Assembly (NCBI GenBank): GCA_003258405.1
Contig: QKPN01000005.1
Location: 124,001 to 188,000 of the forward strand
Origin: Rhodobacteraceae bacterium DSL-40
GTDB taxonomy: Bacteria > Pseudomonadota > Alphaproteobacteria > Rhodobacterales > Rhodobacteraceae
Direction of reading: 5' to 3'
DNA length: 64,000 bases
The notes below the pieces were generated by a model. It was not told the DNA's origin and did no database searches. It saw nothing but the letters and a program-made list of their open reading frames with translations. A program made the translations under genes and the position numbers. Of this stretch, positions 49,217 to 58,493 are shown piece after piece. The stretch's first letter is position 1. Each line of letters begins with the position of its first letter.

Positions 49217-50818
49217 ATGGAAGACGGCATCCCGAACACGTCCCGGATCCCTGAGGAGCCACATGACGCTCTGCGCGCGGCAGCCGTCGCGCGGGTCAAG
49301 GAGCTGCTCGGTCCTGCGGGTCTCCGTACCGCTACGTCCATGATACTGGCAGGCTTCGCGAACGATGTGCTCGAGGAGCTCATCCTGGGCGAAGCGACCC
49401 CGCCCGATATCGCGGAGCAACGGCAACTGCTGCAGGAAATCGTCGCTCAGCTCAGGATCGCCCGCGAGGCGGGCGCGCAGACCTCGCATGCCAGGCGCGA
49501 CGAGATCTTCGATCCATTGGCGGATGTTTCGATCCCGAATGCACCGGAAATCCGCAACCGGCGCGAGCTTCAGGTCAAGAGCGAGGTCATGCCGATACTG
49601 ATGCAGCGGATCGACATCTCTGTCGCCTCCACTCTCGGGCCGGACCAGCTTCGACAGCAGATTACCGGTATCGTCGAGGAGATCATTGTCGATCTGCGGA
49701 TCCAGCTCAATGCAAGCGAGCTCAGATCGATCGTGCGGCTGATCGTCGATGACATGATCGGCCTCGGGCCGCTCGAGCCGTTGCTGGCGGACGAAAGCGT
49801 GACCGATATCATGGTGAACGGCGCACATCAGGTCTATGTCGAGCGCAAGGGCAAGCTCGATCTCACCGATGTGCAGTTCCGGGACGACGCGCATGTGATC
49901 CATGTCGCGACCCGCATCGTGACCGAGGTGGGGCGGCGCGTTGATGAATCGACGCCGCTGGTGGATGCTCGTCTGCGCGACGGCAGCCGCGTCAACATCA
50001 TCATCCCGCCGCTCGCCATCGACGGCCCGACCATCGCCATCCGCAAGTTCTCCAAGAAGGAGATCACCCTCGATACGATGGCGCGCCAGAACAACATTTC
50101 ACCGGAACTGGCTACGGTGATGAAGATCGCCGCGCGCTGCCGCCTCAATATCCTCATCTCGGGCGGCACCGGGTCAGGAAAGACCACGCTTCTCAACGCC
50201 ATGAGCCGCCTTATCGACCATGGCGAGCGCACCATCACCATCGAAGATGCCGCCGAGCTCCAACTCCAGCAGCCCCATGTGGTGCGTCTCGAGACCCGGC
50301 CCGCAAATGTCGAGGGCGAGGGCGAGATCACGATGCGTCACCTGCTCAAGAATGCGCTGCGTATGCGGCCCGATCGCATCATTCTCGGCGAGATCCGCGG
50401 CGAAGAAGCCATCGACATGCTTCAGGCCATGAACACCGGCCATGATGGTTCGATGTGCACGATCCACTCCAACACTCCGCGCGACGCGCTGACCCGCCTC
50501 GAGAACATGGTCGCCATGTCGGGCTTCAAACTGCCGGCGGAGGCCGTGCGTGAACAGATCCAGAGCGCCGTGCATCTTATCGCCCAGGTCAGCCGCATGC
50601 GCGACGGGATGCGCCGTGTTACCTATCTGACCGAGATCACCGGCATGGAAGGCGATGTGGTCACCACCCAGGATCTCTTCCGCTATGTTTTCCAGGGCGA
50701 GGACGCCGAGGGGCGCCTCGTCGGCCGCTTCGAATGCTCCAACCTGCGCCCGCATTTCATGAACCGGGCGGAATATTTCGGCCTCGGGGGGCGTCTGATG
50801 GAGGCTATGGGATGCTGA
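49217..50818 (+). CDS. cpaF: Tad pilus secretion ATPase CpaF/TadA
   Basis: 533 residues. Type II/IV secretion ATPase: Walker A ISGGTGSGKTTLLNAMSRLI (~315), Asp box TITIEDAAELQLQQPHVVRLETRP, Walker B RPDRIILGEIRGEEAIDMLQAMNTGHDGSM and His box SNTPRDALTRLENM. It powers pilin assembly and retraction. Overlaps tadB by 7 bp. Confidence 0.96.
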   Translation: MEDGIPNTSRIPEEPHDALRAAAVARVKELLGPAGLRTATSMILAGFANDVLEELILGEATPPDIAEQRQLLQEIVAQLRIAREAGAQTSHARRDEIFDPLADVSIPNAPEIRNRRELQVKSEVMPILMQRIDISVASTLGPDQLRQQITGIVEEIIVDLRIQLNASELRSIVRLIVDDMIGLGPLEPLLADESVTDIMVNGAHQVYVERKGKLDLTDVQFRDDAHVIHVATRIVTEVGRRVDESTPLVDARLRDGSRVNIIIPPLAIDGPTIAIRKFSKKEITLDTMARQNNISPELATVMKIAARCRLNILISGGTGSGKTTLLNAMSRLIDHGERTITIEDAAELQLQQPHVVRLETRPANVEGEGEITMRHLLKNALRMRPDRIILGEIRGEEAIDMLQAMNTGHDGSMCTIHSNTPRDALTRLENMVAMSGFKLPAEAVREQIQSAVHLIAQVSRMRDGMRRVTYLTEITGMEGDVVTTQDLFRYVFQGEDAEGRLVGRFECSNLRPHFMNRAEYFGLGGRLMEAMGC

Positions 50819-51825
50819 CCCAACCCGATCCGAGCCTTGTCATTGCGCTTTTCGGTGGCGGGCTTGCCATCGTGGTGGGCCTCGGTCTGGCGGTCATAGC
50901 TCTCGTGCTCAAGGAGCGCACCCGCCATCGCAATCGGCTCGCACGCGTTGGCCGCGGGCGCATCTTCGGACGTGTCGATCTCGAAGAGATGCGCCTGAAA
51001 CTCCAGAAGCCGAAGCAGGATGCAAGCCTCCTGATACAGGTCACGGACCTGTTTTCACGGTTCTTCCCGCTTCTCAACACGACGCGGCTCATCGCGAATT
51101 TCGAACGCGCCGGGATGGAGATCACCATTGGCCGATTTGCGGCCTACTCTGTGGCGCTCGGCGTCGTGTTCACGGGGCTCGGAGCGGGGCTCATGGGCTA
51201 TTCGCTGCCCATAACGGCCGTCGTCTCGCTTCTCCTCGCCATGTTCATCTCAGACACCGTGGTCAAGATGCGCGGCGACCGGATGGCTGCGAAATTCATG
51301 CGCCAGCTTCCCGATGCGCTCGAGACGATCATCCGCGGCATTCGCTCCGGCCTGCCGGTCATCGAGTGCATCGCGACGGTCGGCAAGGAGTTCGAGGATC
51401 CGATCGGGATGTATTTCGAAGGCGTTGCGGAGCGGGTGAAGCTCGGCCAGTCACTCGATGTCTCGCTCTGGAACGTCGCGCGCATCATCCGGCGCCCGGA
51501 GATGGACTTTCTGTCGATCTGCATCTCGATCCAGATCGAGACCGGCGGAAGCCTCGCCGAGGCCCTTTCGGGTCTCGCGGACCTGCTCCGGAAGCGCCAG
51601 CAGATGCGCCAGAAAGTCCGGGCCATTTCCTCCGAGGCAAAGGCCAGCGCGCTCATCATCGGGGCCTTGCCCTTCATGATGCTCGGCATCCTGAGCATCA
51701 TGGCGCCGGACTACATCGGTCCGCTCTTCACCGATCCGCGTGGCCATATCATGCTCGGCCTGGGCGGCCTCAGCATTGCCATCGGCGCTTTCGTCATGTG
51801 GCGGATGACGCAGTTCGAGATCTAG
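50812..51825 (+). CDS. tadB: Tad pilus inner-membrane platform protein TadB
   Basis: 337 residues from ATG at 50812 inside the end of cpaF. Membrane helices lie at the N-terminus, around 110-150 and at the C-terminus. A T2SF domain (~180-305) holds FMRQLPDALETIIRGIRSGLPVIECIATVGKEF and IETGGSLAEALSGLADLLRKRQQMRQKV. Confidence 0.94.
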   Translation: MLTQPDPSLVIALFGGGLAIVVGLGLAVIALVLKERTRHRNRLARVGRGRIFGRVDLEEMRLKLQKPKQDASLLIQVTDLFSRFFPLLNTTRLIANFERAGMEITIGRFAAYSVALGVVFTGLGAGLMGYSLPITAVVSLLLAMFISDTVVKMRGDRMAAKFMRQLPDALETIIRGIRSGLPVIECIATVGKEFEDPIGMYFEGVAERVKLGQSLDVSLWNVARIIRRPEMDFLSICISIQIETGGSLAEALSGLADLLRKRQQMRQKVRAISSEAKASALIIGALPFMMLGILSIMAPDYIGPLFTDPRGHIMLGLGGLSIAIGAFVMWRMTQFEI

Positions 51826-51834
51826 GAGGAGGAT

Positions 51835-52794
51835 ATGACGTCGATGAACTCCGCGGTCATTCTCGGCCTGATCGCCTTCTCCGTTCTTCTCGCCGTGGCG
51901 GCCGGGGCGATGTGGATCATCGACCGGCATGGCCGCGCCCGCCGGATCGCCGCCGCAACCGGCAACGCGGCCGCGCGCGCGAGGGTTGTGAAGACGGGGC
52001 CGCGCGAGCAACAGCAGATGAACGAGGGTCTGCTCAACTTCATGAAGCGTGCGACCGAGAGCTTCTCGATCATGAAGGACCGGCAGATCCGCGAGACACG
52101 GCTCCGGCTGTTGAGCGCCGGCTACCGCTCCCGGGATGCGATGGTGGTCTACAGCTTCTTCAAGCTGGTCTCACCGCTTGCAGCCATGATCGGCGGCATG
52201 CTGGCCGTCTATGGCTTCAACATGATCGGCAAGGGGCCGGCACTCGACCTCGCCGGAGTTCTCGGCATTGCGCTGCTCGGCAGCAAGCTTCCCGACATCG
52301 TCGTCTCGAATGCGCGCCAGAAACGTCTCGATGAGGTGCGCAAGGCCTTTCCGGACGCGCTTGACATGCTGGTGATCTGCGCCGAGGCCGGCCTGTCCTC
52401 GGATGCCGCCCTGAAGCGCGTCGTCGCCGAAACCAACCGCACCTCCTCGATTCTGGGGGCCGAGCTCGAACTCACCGCCATGGAGATGAATTTCTCGCCG
52501 GACCGGCGCGCAGCTCTCGAAAACCTGCTCCAGCGCGTCCCGCTGCCTGCCGTTACCGCTTTCGTCAACACCATGCTTCAGGCGGAGAAATACGGCACGC
52601 CGCTCGCGCGCGCCTTCAAGGTGCTTGCCAACGAGCAGCGCACCGAGCGCATGCTGCGCGCGGAAGAGAAGGCGGGGCGGTTGCCTGCGATCATGACCGT
52701 GCCCATGATGCTCTTCATCCTGCCGGCACTTTTCATCGTGCTCATTGGGCCGGCCGCGCTCGATATCATGGACAAGTTCATCGGCATGCAGTGA
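51835..52794 (+). CDS. tadC: Tad pilus inner-membrane platform protein TadC
   Basis: 319 residues with terminal membrane helices and a T2SF domain (~160-285; RKAFPDALDMLVICAEAGLSSDAALKRV, QAEKYGTPLARAFKVLANEQRTERMLRAEEKAGRLPAIM). It pairs with TadB. Ends 9 bp before the convergent tadD. Confidence 0.94.
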   Translation: MTSMNSAVILGLIAFSVLLAVAAGAMWIIDRHGRARRIAAATGNAAARARVVKTGPREQQQMNEGLLNFMKRATESFSIMKDRQIRETRLRLLSAGYRSRDAMVVYSFFKLVSPLAAMIGGMLAVYGFNMIGKGPALDLAGVLGIALLGSKLPDIVVSNARQKRLDEVRKAFPDALDMLVICAEAGLSSDAALKRVVAETNRTSSILGAELELTAMEMNFSPDRRAALENLLQRVPLPAVTAFVNTMLQAEKYGTPLARAFKVLANEQRTERMLRAEEKAGRLPAIMTVPMMLFILPALFIVLIGPAALDIMDKFIGMQ

Positions 52795-52803
52795 CGTGGC
52801 GGA

Positions 52804-53568
52804 TCAGCGGAGCTTGCCAATCGGCTTGCCCGTCCCGAGCAGCGTCCTCAACTCACGGTAATAGGCGATGTTGCTGTCGATCTGGCTCGGGGTGAGATCC
52901 GTCGAGAGCGTTGCACGCGCATCGCGCTCGCGCCCTGAGATACCATAGACCAAAGCCAGATTGCCGCGGGTACGCGCCGAGGCGGCGTTGTCGCGCACCA
53001 GTTCGCGCAGGATGCGGATGCCCTCGTCGCTCTGGCCCGAAAGACCGTAGGAAAGGCCAAGGTTGCTCAGCAGCGCGAAGTTCGTCGGGTCGATCGCAAG
53101 GCCCGAGCGATACGAGGCCTGCGCTTCGGCATGGCGGCTCAACTGGTCGAGAGCGATGCCGCGCGCGGTGATGACCTGAAGGTTCCGCGGGCTGATCGCC
53201 AGGGCCTGATCGAGATTGGCAAGCGCACTCTGCGCCTTGCCGGTCTCGAGCTGCGTTCGGGCAAGCTCCAGAAGCACCTCTGAATCGCGCGGCCTGCGCT
53301 GCTTGGCCTGTGCCAGCGCCTGCTCGGCCCGGGTATATTGCCCGAGGCCGGCATAGCTGCGGCCGAGCCCGAGCAGGGCCTCGACCGAATTGGGATTTGC
53401 GTCATAGGCCTGCCGGTAGAGTGATGCCGCAGTGTTGTAGTCGCCTGCATCGACGGCGCGCTCTGCAAGCTTTTCTGTCGAGCTCGGTCCACTCGTGCTG
53501 CACCCCGCCAGAAAAGCCGCCGTCGCGGCGATCGACAGCGTCTTGCCGATTGCTCTGGTCCTGCTCAT
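52804..53568 (-). CDS. tadD: TPR lipoprotein TadD
   Basis: 254 residues. Lipobox LAGC at ~20-23, then about six TPR units (NYNTAASLYRQAYDANPNSVEALLGLGRSYAGLGQ and following). In Tad systems such lipoproteins help assemble the secretin. It is inverted relative to the main operon and shares its 126-bp upstream region, with a CtrA-type box, with tadV. Confidence 0.85.
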   Translation of the reverse strand: MSRTRAIGKTLSIAATAAFLAGCSTSGPSSTEKLAERAVDAGDYNTAASLYRQAYDANPNSVEALLGLGRSYAGLGQYTRAEQALAQAKQRRPRDSEVLLELARTQLETGKAQSALANLDQALAISPRNLQVITARGIALDQLSRHAEAQASYRSGLAIDPTNFALLSNLGLSYGLSGQSDEGIRILRELVRDNAASARTRGNLALVYGISGRERDARATLSTDLTPSQIDSNIAYYRELRTLLGTGKPIGKLR

Positions 53569-53622
53569 CGCGCTCTCACCTGTGATGCGTCCGCACTTTT
53601 TATTAAGCTTGAATTGAGCGCG

Positions 53623-53637
53623 TTAATTTCTCGTTAA
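53623..53637. promoter_or_regulatory. CtrA-type binding site between tadD and tadV
   Basis: ttaa-tttctcg-ttaa, an exact match to the alphaproteobacterial CtrA pattern TTAA-N7-TTAA, lies about midway between the two divergent starts in an AT-rich promoter region. Control of pilus genes by CtrA is known in Caulobacter; control here is inferred. Confidence 0.65.
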
Positions 53638-53694
53638 GGGAGAGTCTGGTCTTTTGGCAGCGGCACGCGCCGCACCGATCAGGGGACAGGCTCG

Positions 53695-54168
53695 ATGGAA
53701 AGCGCCGTGATGATTTCGGGGCTCGCGGTTCTCATGACCGCGGCGACTTCCGATATCCGGTTTCGTCGCATTCCGAACCGTCTTTCGATTGTTCTTGCGG
53801 CCATCGGCATTGTCCGGATTGGGCTTACCTGGGGTGGATCAGGGGCGGACGGGGCCCTCGCGCTCGATGCGCTCTTTGATATGTTGGCAGCCCTTGCGCT
53901 TTTCCTTGGCGGCGCCCTCCTGTTCGCGATGGGCCTTTTTGGCGGCGGAGATGTGAAGCTTCTGGCCGCCACCGCCGTGTGGCTCGGCCGGAGCGCGGTG
54001 CCAGGGATGCTGGTCGCTACTGCCATCGCCGGCGGGGCCATAGCGCTTGTGATGCTTGCATGGATCGCCATCGCGCGGCAGCGGGGAAGGTCGCCCGCAC
54101 ATACCAGTGTGCCTTACGGCGCGGCCATCGCGCTGGGCGGAACCCTGGCCGCGGTCGGCATTGTCTGA
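53695..54168 (+). CDS. tadV: Prepilin peptidase CpaA/TadV
   Basis: 157 residues with about four to five membrane helices. The two catalytic Asp are in TAATSDIRFRRIPN (~20) and LFGGGDVKLLAA (~82), as in the small A24 peptidases that process Flp pilin. Confidence 0.92.
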   Translation: MESAVMISGLAVLMTAATSDIRFRRIPNRLSIVLAAIGIVRIGLTWGGSGADGALALDALFDMLAALALFLGGALLFAMGLFGGGDVKLLAATAVWLGRSAVPGMLVATAIAGGAIALVMLAWIAIARQRGRSPAHTSVPYGAAIALGGTLAAVGIV

Positions 54169-54171
54169 GCG

Positions 54172-54423
54172 TCAGGGGCTCGTGAATTCGAGCCCCGCCC
54201 TGTCGAGGGTCCGGTGGCGCACCGTCGCGGCGCGTTCCGGTCCGTGGTCGATCAGGAGATCGAAGCGCTCCGGCACGAAGAGCCACTGATCGGTCCGGAT
54301 CAGTGCGCCAAGGGGCGACATGTCGAGGATCACGCAGTCGAGCGTGCTTCTGCCGCCGGGCAGAACCACCCGGCCGCGGCGGAGCACCCTGTGTCTCCGG
54401 GTCTTGCGGCGTTCGCGTGGCAT
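54172..54423 (-). CDS. Small PilZ-domain protein
   Basis: 83 residues from ATG at 54423. It has an Arg-rich head (RERRKTRRHRVLRRGRVVL) followed by DCVILDMSPLGALI, fitting the PilZ c-di-GMP motifs RxxxR and (D/N)xSxxG, and an FDLLIDHGPERAATVRHRTLDRAGLEF beta strand tail. It is stand-alone and sits inside the Tad locus, convergent with tadV (3 bp apart). A c-di-GMP input to pilus or surface behaviour is inferred. Confidence 0.8.
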   Translation of the reverse strand: MPRERRKTRRHRVLRRGRVVLPGGRSTLDCVILDMSPLGALIRTDQWLFVPERFDLLIDHGPERAATVRHRTLDRAGLEFTSP

Positions 54424-54502
54424 GGATCGGTCTTTCTCTCGAAGTCTGTTTGACGGGGCCAGTATAACACTTCGCGGCGGTGCGCGGACGCGCGCTCCGG
54501 TT

Positions 54503-54518
54503 AAGCCGTTAACGGCTT
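54503..54518. promoter_or_regulatory. 16-bp perfect palindrome between the PilZ and TadG genes
   Basis: aagccgttaacggctt is a perfect palindrome in the gap between the divergent PilZ gene and the tadG-like gene. It could be an operator or a small hairpin. The factor is unknown. Confidence 0.45.
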
Positions 54519-54569
54519 GGAAACCACGTCCGTGGCATCGCATGGGTCTGAAATTCATCCATTTACGGG

Positions 54570-56078
54570 ATGTTGAGCAACCGCTCCCACGATGCGGCCG
54601 AAAGGGCGGACCCCGCTTCGAGATCAATGGCCCGCGAGCAGCAGATGCGAACGATCATGAAACGGCTGCGTGCAAGCCATCCGCTCGGGACGCTGAGACG
54701 GTGCCTTCAGGACAGGGCGGGCGTCTCCGCCGTCCTCGTCGCCCTGATGATGATCCCGATCGTCGGCTCCGTGGGGCTCGCGATCGATTCCTCGGTCGGT
54801 TTCATCCTCAAGAGCCGCCTGTCGAAATCCCTCGATGCCGCAGCGCTTGCCGGAGGACGGGTCGCGCTGAGCGACAATGCCGAGGAAATCGCACGGCAGT
54901 ATTTCGATGCGAATTTCGGCCCGACCGATGGCACCGTCAGTCTCGACGATTTCCACTTCGAACTGGATGAAAGCAAGGAGTTCGTCACCCTGACGGCGCA
55001 GGCGACGACACCGACCTATTTCATGCGGATCTTCGGCAAGGATTCGATGACCGTGAACGGCCGTACCGTCATCCAGCGCCAGACGACGGGCATGGAACTC
55101 GCCCTTGTCATGGACATCACCGGCTCGATGAGAGGAAGCAAATTCGCCGCGATGAAGCAGGCCTCGCAGGATCTCGTCGACATCATCTTCGGCGACAGGA
55201 GCGAGATCGAAAACCTGTGGGTCAGCCTCGTGCCCTATGTGGCCTCGGTCAACATCGGACCCTCGCGAACGAACTGGCTCGCGACCAACGATGAGGTGCT
55301 GAAGAAGCCATCGAGGTTCGACCCCGAGGGCTGGCGCGGCTGCGTGATGGCGCGGGCCAATCCCTTCGATACGGACGACACGCCGCCCGCGACACAACCC
55401 TTCACCTCCTACCGCTATCCGAAGACAAGCGATACGGAAGACAACAACTATCCACCCGTGAAATCTGAAGCCACTGCTGACAATAATGCGCGCGGTCCGA
55501 ACCTGGCCTGTGGCGCGCCCATCATGGGCTTGACGGCCTCGAAGAGCGCGATCGACGGAGCGCTCGATGCGATGCTGGTTTCCGCGCGTGGCGGAACCAC
55601 GAGCAATCTCGGTCTTTCCTGGGGCTGGAGAACCCTTTCGCCCCGCTGGCGCGGCCTCTGGGGCGGGACAACCCCAGCGACCCATCCCCTCGATTACCAC
55701 ACCGAGAACATGGAGAAGGTTGTCGTGATCCTCACGGATGGCGAGAACCAGTTTCACGACAACAACAAGATGTCAAACCCGCCTTACTCCGACTTTACAG
55801 CCTATGGCAGGCTGGACGATCTCGGTACTACCAACCCGAAGGAAGGCCGCAAGATCCTCGACAATCGCATGTCCGGCACCTGCACGGCGATGAAGAGTGC
55901 AGGCATTCGGATCTACACGATAACTTTTGGCAGCGGCGTCGGCAGCTCGACACAGGCCCTCTTCAGCAGCTGCGCCACCGAACCCTCGATGTATTTCCAT
56001 GCGCCCTCCAACGAAGAGCTCAGGAGCGTCTTCCACACCATCGCCGGCGAGCTCGCCAATCTGCGGATCTACCAGTGA
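54570..56078 (+). CDS. tadG: TadG-like pilus protein with vWA domain
   Basis: 502 residues from ATG at 54570; ATG at 54627 or 54645 is equally plausible. A pseudopilin-like hydrophobic segment (~55-80, DRAGVSAVLVALMMIPIVGSVGLAID) matches the TadG head. A von Willebrand A domain follows with MIDAS motif DITGSM (~187-192) and VVILTDGENQFHDNN. Such proteins act as Tad minor components, possibly in adhesion. Its stop overlaps the next gene's GTG start. Confidence 0.85.
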   Translation: MLSNRSHDAAERADPASRSMAREQQMRTIMKRLRASHPLGTLRRCLQDRAGVSAVLVALMMIPIVGSVGLAIDSSVGFILKSRLSKSLDAAALAGGRVALSDNAEEIARQYFDANFGPTDGTVSLDDFHFELDESKEFVTLTAQATTPTYFMRIFGKDSMTVNGRTVIQRQTTGMELALVMDITGSMRGSKFAAMKQASQDLVDIIFGDRSEIENLWVSLVPYVASVNIGPSRTNWLATNDEVLKKPSRFDPEGWRGCVMARANPFDTDDTPPATQPFTSYRYPKTSDTEDNNYPPVKSEATADNNARGPNLACGAPIMGLTASKSAIDGALDAMLVSARGGTTSNLGLSWGWRTLSPRWRGLWGGTTPATHPLDYHTENMEKVVVILTDGENQFHDNNKMSNPPYSDFTAYGRLDDLGTTNPKEGRKILDNRMSGTCTAMKSAGIRIYTITFGSGVGSSTQALFSSCATEPSMYFHAPSNEELRSVFHTIAGELANLRIYQ

Positions 56079-56626
56079 CGCGGGCGCGGCTCCTGCGCGA
56101 CGAAAGCGGCGCGGCAATCGTGGAAGCCGCGTTTGTCATTCCGGTCCTGCTGCTTCTCACCCTCGGTGCCATCGAGCTTTCCATCTCGATCTTTCTCGGC
56201 GCGAGCCTCGAATCCGCCGTCCTCCAGGCCTCGCGATCCGGCATCACCGGCAACACGACCGGCGGCGTCAGCCGCGAGGAGCGTATCCGCGACATCATCG
56301 AGGAAAACACCTACGGCTTTCTCGACATGGACAAGGTGAAGATCGAGACCCTCGTCTACAGCGACTTCGCCGATATCGGCAAGCCGGAGCCCTTCGAGGA
56401 TGCCAACGGCAACGGCAGCTACGACATGGGCGAGGTCTTCAGCGATATCAACGGCAACGGCATGTGGGATCCTGACATGGGCGCTGCGGGGATGGGGGAT
56501 ACCGGCGATATCGTCCTTTACCGCGTCACCTACGACTGGGGCATCATCACCCCGCTCATCCAGGCCGTCCTCGGCAACAGCATGCGCCACGTCTCGTCCG
56601 TTGCCGTGCGAAACGAACCGTTCTGA
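56075..56626 (+). CDS. tadE: TadE-family minor pseudopilin
   Basis: 183 residues from a GTG overlapping the tadG stop (GTGA). TadE head: LLRDESGAAIVEAAFVIPVLLLLTLGAIELSISIF (~5-40), then a globular domain with an Asp/Gly/Asn-rich loop (FEDANGNGSYDMGEVFSDIN and GNGMWDPDMGAAG) that looks like a Ca-binding (EF/dockerin-like) loop pair. Confidence 0.88.
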   Translation: MTRARLLRDESGAAIVEAAFVIPVLLLLTLGAIELSISIFLGASLESAVLQASRSGITGNTTGGVSREERIRDIIEENTYGFLDMDKVKIETLVYSDFADIGKPEPFEDANGNGSYDMGEVFSDINGNGMWDPDMGAAGMGDTGDIVLYRVTYDWGIITPLIQAVLGNSMRHVSSVAVRNEPF

Positions 56627-56634
56627 GGGGCGCG

Positions 56635-57186
56635 ATGCGACAGAAGCTCAGAGATCTTTGGCAGGAGCGGCGCGGGGTCGTCGCGCTCGAATTCGCGCTC
56701 GTCCTGCCCATGCTCGTGCTTCTGCTCACCGGCGGCGTCGAATTCGGCCGGATGCTGCTCCTCTCCCAGAAATTGCAGAACGGAGCCTTCATCCTCGCCG
56801 ATCTCGCCGCCCGCGAGGAACACCTGAGCGATGCCAAGCTCACGGCGATCTTTCCCGCGATCGCCTCGCTCATGGAGCCCTTCGAATTTGACACCAATGC
56901 GGTTGCGATCGTTTCGGGCGTGCAAGGCATCGGGGACGGGGATGCGGAGGTGAACTGGCAGCGCTCGGGCGGCGGCACGCTCGTCCATTCCAGCGCTGTC
57001 GGAGTTCCGGGCGGTGAGGCCGCGATCCCGGAAGCCCTCGTTCTTGCGGACAAGGAGACGGTCGTCGTCGCCGAGATCTTCTACGAATTCCAGCCGCTCT
57101 TCGAACTCGTGCTGGATCCGATGACGGTTCACAAGGTCGCCTATCTCAAGCCGCGCCTCGGCGTTCTGGATGCGCTCGAGCCATGA
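56635..57186 (+). CDS. tadF: TadE/TadF-family minor pseudopilin
   Basis: 183 residues, same fold class as its neighbour: head ERRGVVALEFALVLPMLVLLLTGGVEFGRMLLL (~12-44), then a globular C-terminal domain. It is the last gene of the tadG-E-F group, 8 bp after tadE. Confidence 0.85.
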   Translation: MRQKLRDLWQERRGVVALEFALVLPMLVLLLTGGVEFGRMLLLSQKLQNGAFILADLAAREEHLSDAKLTAIFPAIASLMEPFEFDTNAVAIVSGVQGIGDGDAEVNWQRSGGGTLVHSSAVGVPGGEAAIPEALVLADKETVVVAEIFYEFQPLFELVLDPMTVHKVAYLKPRLGVLDALEP

Positions 57187-57362
57187 GGCAGGGTGTGGCC
57201 TTCCACCCGGCGCCGCCAGCCGGTGGCGAAGACAGGACTTGTTCCGATGTGGCCCCCGTGCTTTTCATTCGGTCCGCGCGCGGCGCCCGTCTACATCTTA
57301 AGTCGCATATGCGGCGCGTCGGGCCCGGGCGTAACCTTGTCCGAAACTGGGGAGGTAACTTC

Positions 57363-57902
57363 ATGAATTTAAGCGGTTCCCGTGTCATCGCCGCCGACCG
57401 TCAAACGGTCTGGGCGGCGCTGAACGATCCGGAGGTGCTGAAGGCCTGCATTCCGGGCTGTCAGGAAATGAACGGCTCGGTGGAAGAGGGCTACGAGGCC
57501 GTCGTCACCCAGAAGGTCGGGCCGGTGAAGGCGACCTTCAAGGGAGCCGTCGAGTTCTCCGATGTGGTCGAGAACGAGGGCTACGTCATCAGCGGCGAGG
57601 GCAAGGGCGGCGCGGCGGGTTTTGCCAAGGGCGGCGCCAAGGTCAACCTTTCGGATGCCGAGGGCGGCACCGAGCTCGCCTATGACGTCGAGGCCAAGGT
57701 GGGCGGCAAGCTCGCCCAGCTCGGCAGCCGCATCATCGACGGCTTCGCCAAGAAGATGGCCGACCAGTTCTTCGAGAATTTCCAGGCACAGGTGGAAGGT
57801 CCGCCGGAGCCTGCCGAAGCTGCCGCAGAGGCAGGAGACACGCAGGCGGCAGATGCGGAGCCCGCAAAGAAGAAGGGCTGGATCCGCCGCCTTATTGACT
57901 GA
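57363..57902 (+). CDS. coxG: CoxG-family SRPBCC protein
   Basis: 179 residues from ATG at 57363, with GGGGAGGT 7 nt upstream. CoxG marks: [48 protein letters not shown] and [24 protein letters not shown]. An Ala/Glu-rich linker ends in [11 protein letters not shown], which may bind membrane. CoxG is linked to CO-dehydrogenase-type enzymes and may recruit them to the membrane. It heads the coxG-S-L-M row. Confidence 0.9.
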   Translation: MNLSGSRVIAADRQTVWAALNDPEVLKACIPGCQEMNGSVEEGYEAVVTQKVGPVKATFKGAVEFSDVVENEGYVISGEGKGGAAGFAKGGAKVNLSDAEGGTELAYDVEAKVGGKLAQLGSRIIDGFAKKMADQFFENFQAQVEGPPEPAEAAAEAGDTQAADAEPAKKKGWIRRLID

Positions 57903-57925
57903 CACTGGCGACCAGGGAGGTGACC

Positions 57926-58414
57926 ATGCCAGAGATCGAAATGACCGTGAACGGAAAGCCGATGTCCGGCACCGTCGAGGGCCGCACACTGCTTTCCGAC
58001 TTCCTGAGGGATATGCTCGGACTGACCGGCACGCACATCGGCTGCGACACGGCCCAATGTGGTGCCTGCACGGTGCACCTCGACGGTCGGCAGGTGAAAT
58101 CCTGCAACGTCTTCGCGATGGATGCGGCGGGCGCGGAAGTGACCACCATCGAGGGCATGGCCAATGCCGATGGCTCGCTCGGGGCAATCCAGGCCGCGTT
58201 CCAGACCCATCACGGCCTCCAGTGCGGCTTCTGCACGCCGGGCATGGTGATGGCGGCCGCCGGCCTCCTGAAGGAGAATCCGGCTCCGACCGAGGCGGAG
58301 ATCCGTGCCCATCTCGAGGGCAACATCTGCCGCTGCACGGGATACCACAATATCGTCAAGGCCATCCAGGCCGCGGCCGCGGAACTCGGCGCAAAGCCGA
58401 TCGCCGCCGAATAA
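57926..58414 (+). CDS. coxS: CoxS-type [2Fe-2S] small subunit of a xanthine-oxidase-family enzyme
   Basis: 162 residues from ATG at 57926 (GGAGG 5-6 nt before). The plant-type cluster Cys are in [22 protein letters not shown], and the second cluster in QCGFCTPGM and [12 protein letters not shown]. It carries electrons from the molybdenum centre to FAD. Confidence 0.93.
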   Translation: MPEIEMTVNGKPMSGTVEGRTLLSDFLRDMLGLTGTHIGCDTAQCGACTVHLDGRQVKSCNVFAMDAAGAEVTTIEGMANADGSLGAIQAAFQTHHGLQCGFCTPGMVMAAAGLLKENPAPTEAEIRAHLEGNICRCTGYHNIVKAIQAAAAELGAKPIAAE

Positions 58415-58493
58415 CGCCACGCGGCGCCCTGCGGCCCCCGGAGGGGCCGGGACGGGCGGATTGCGCAGCACCGACGACAACAGGGAGAAAACA

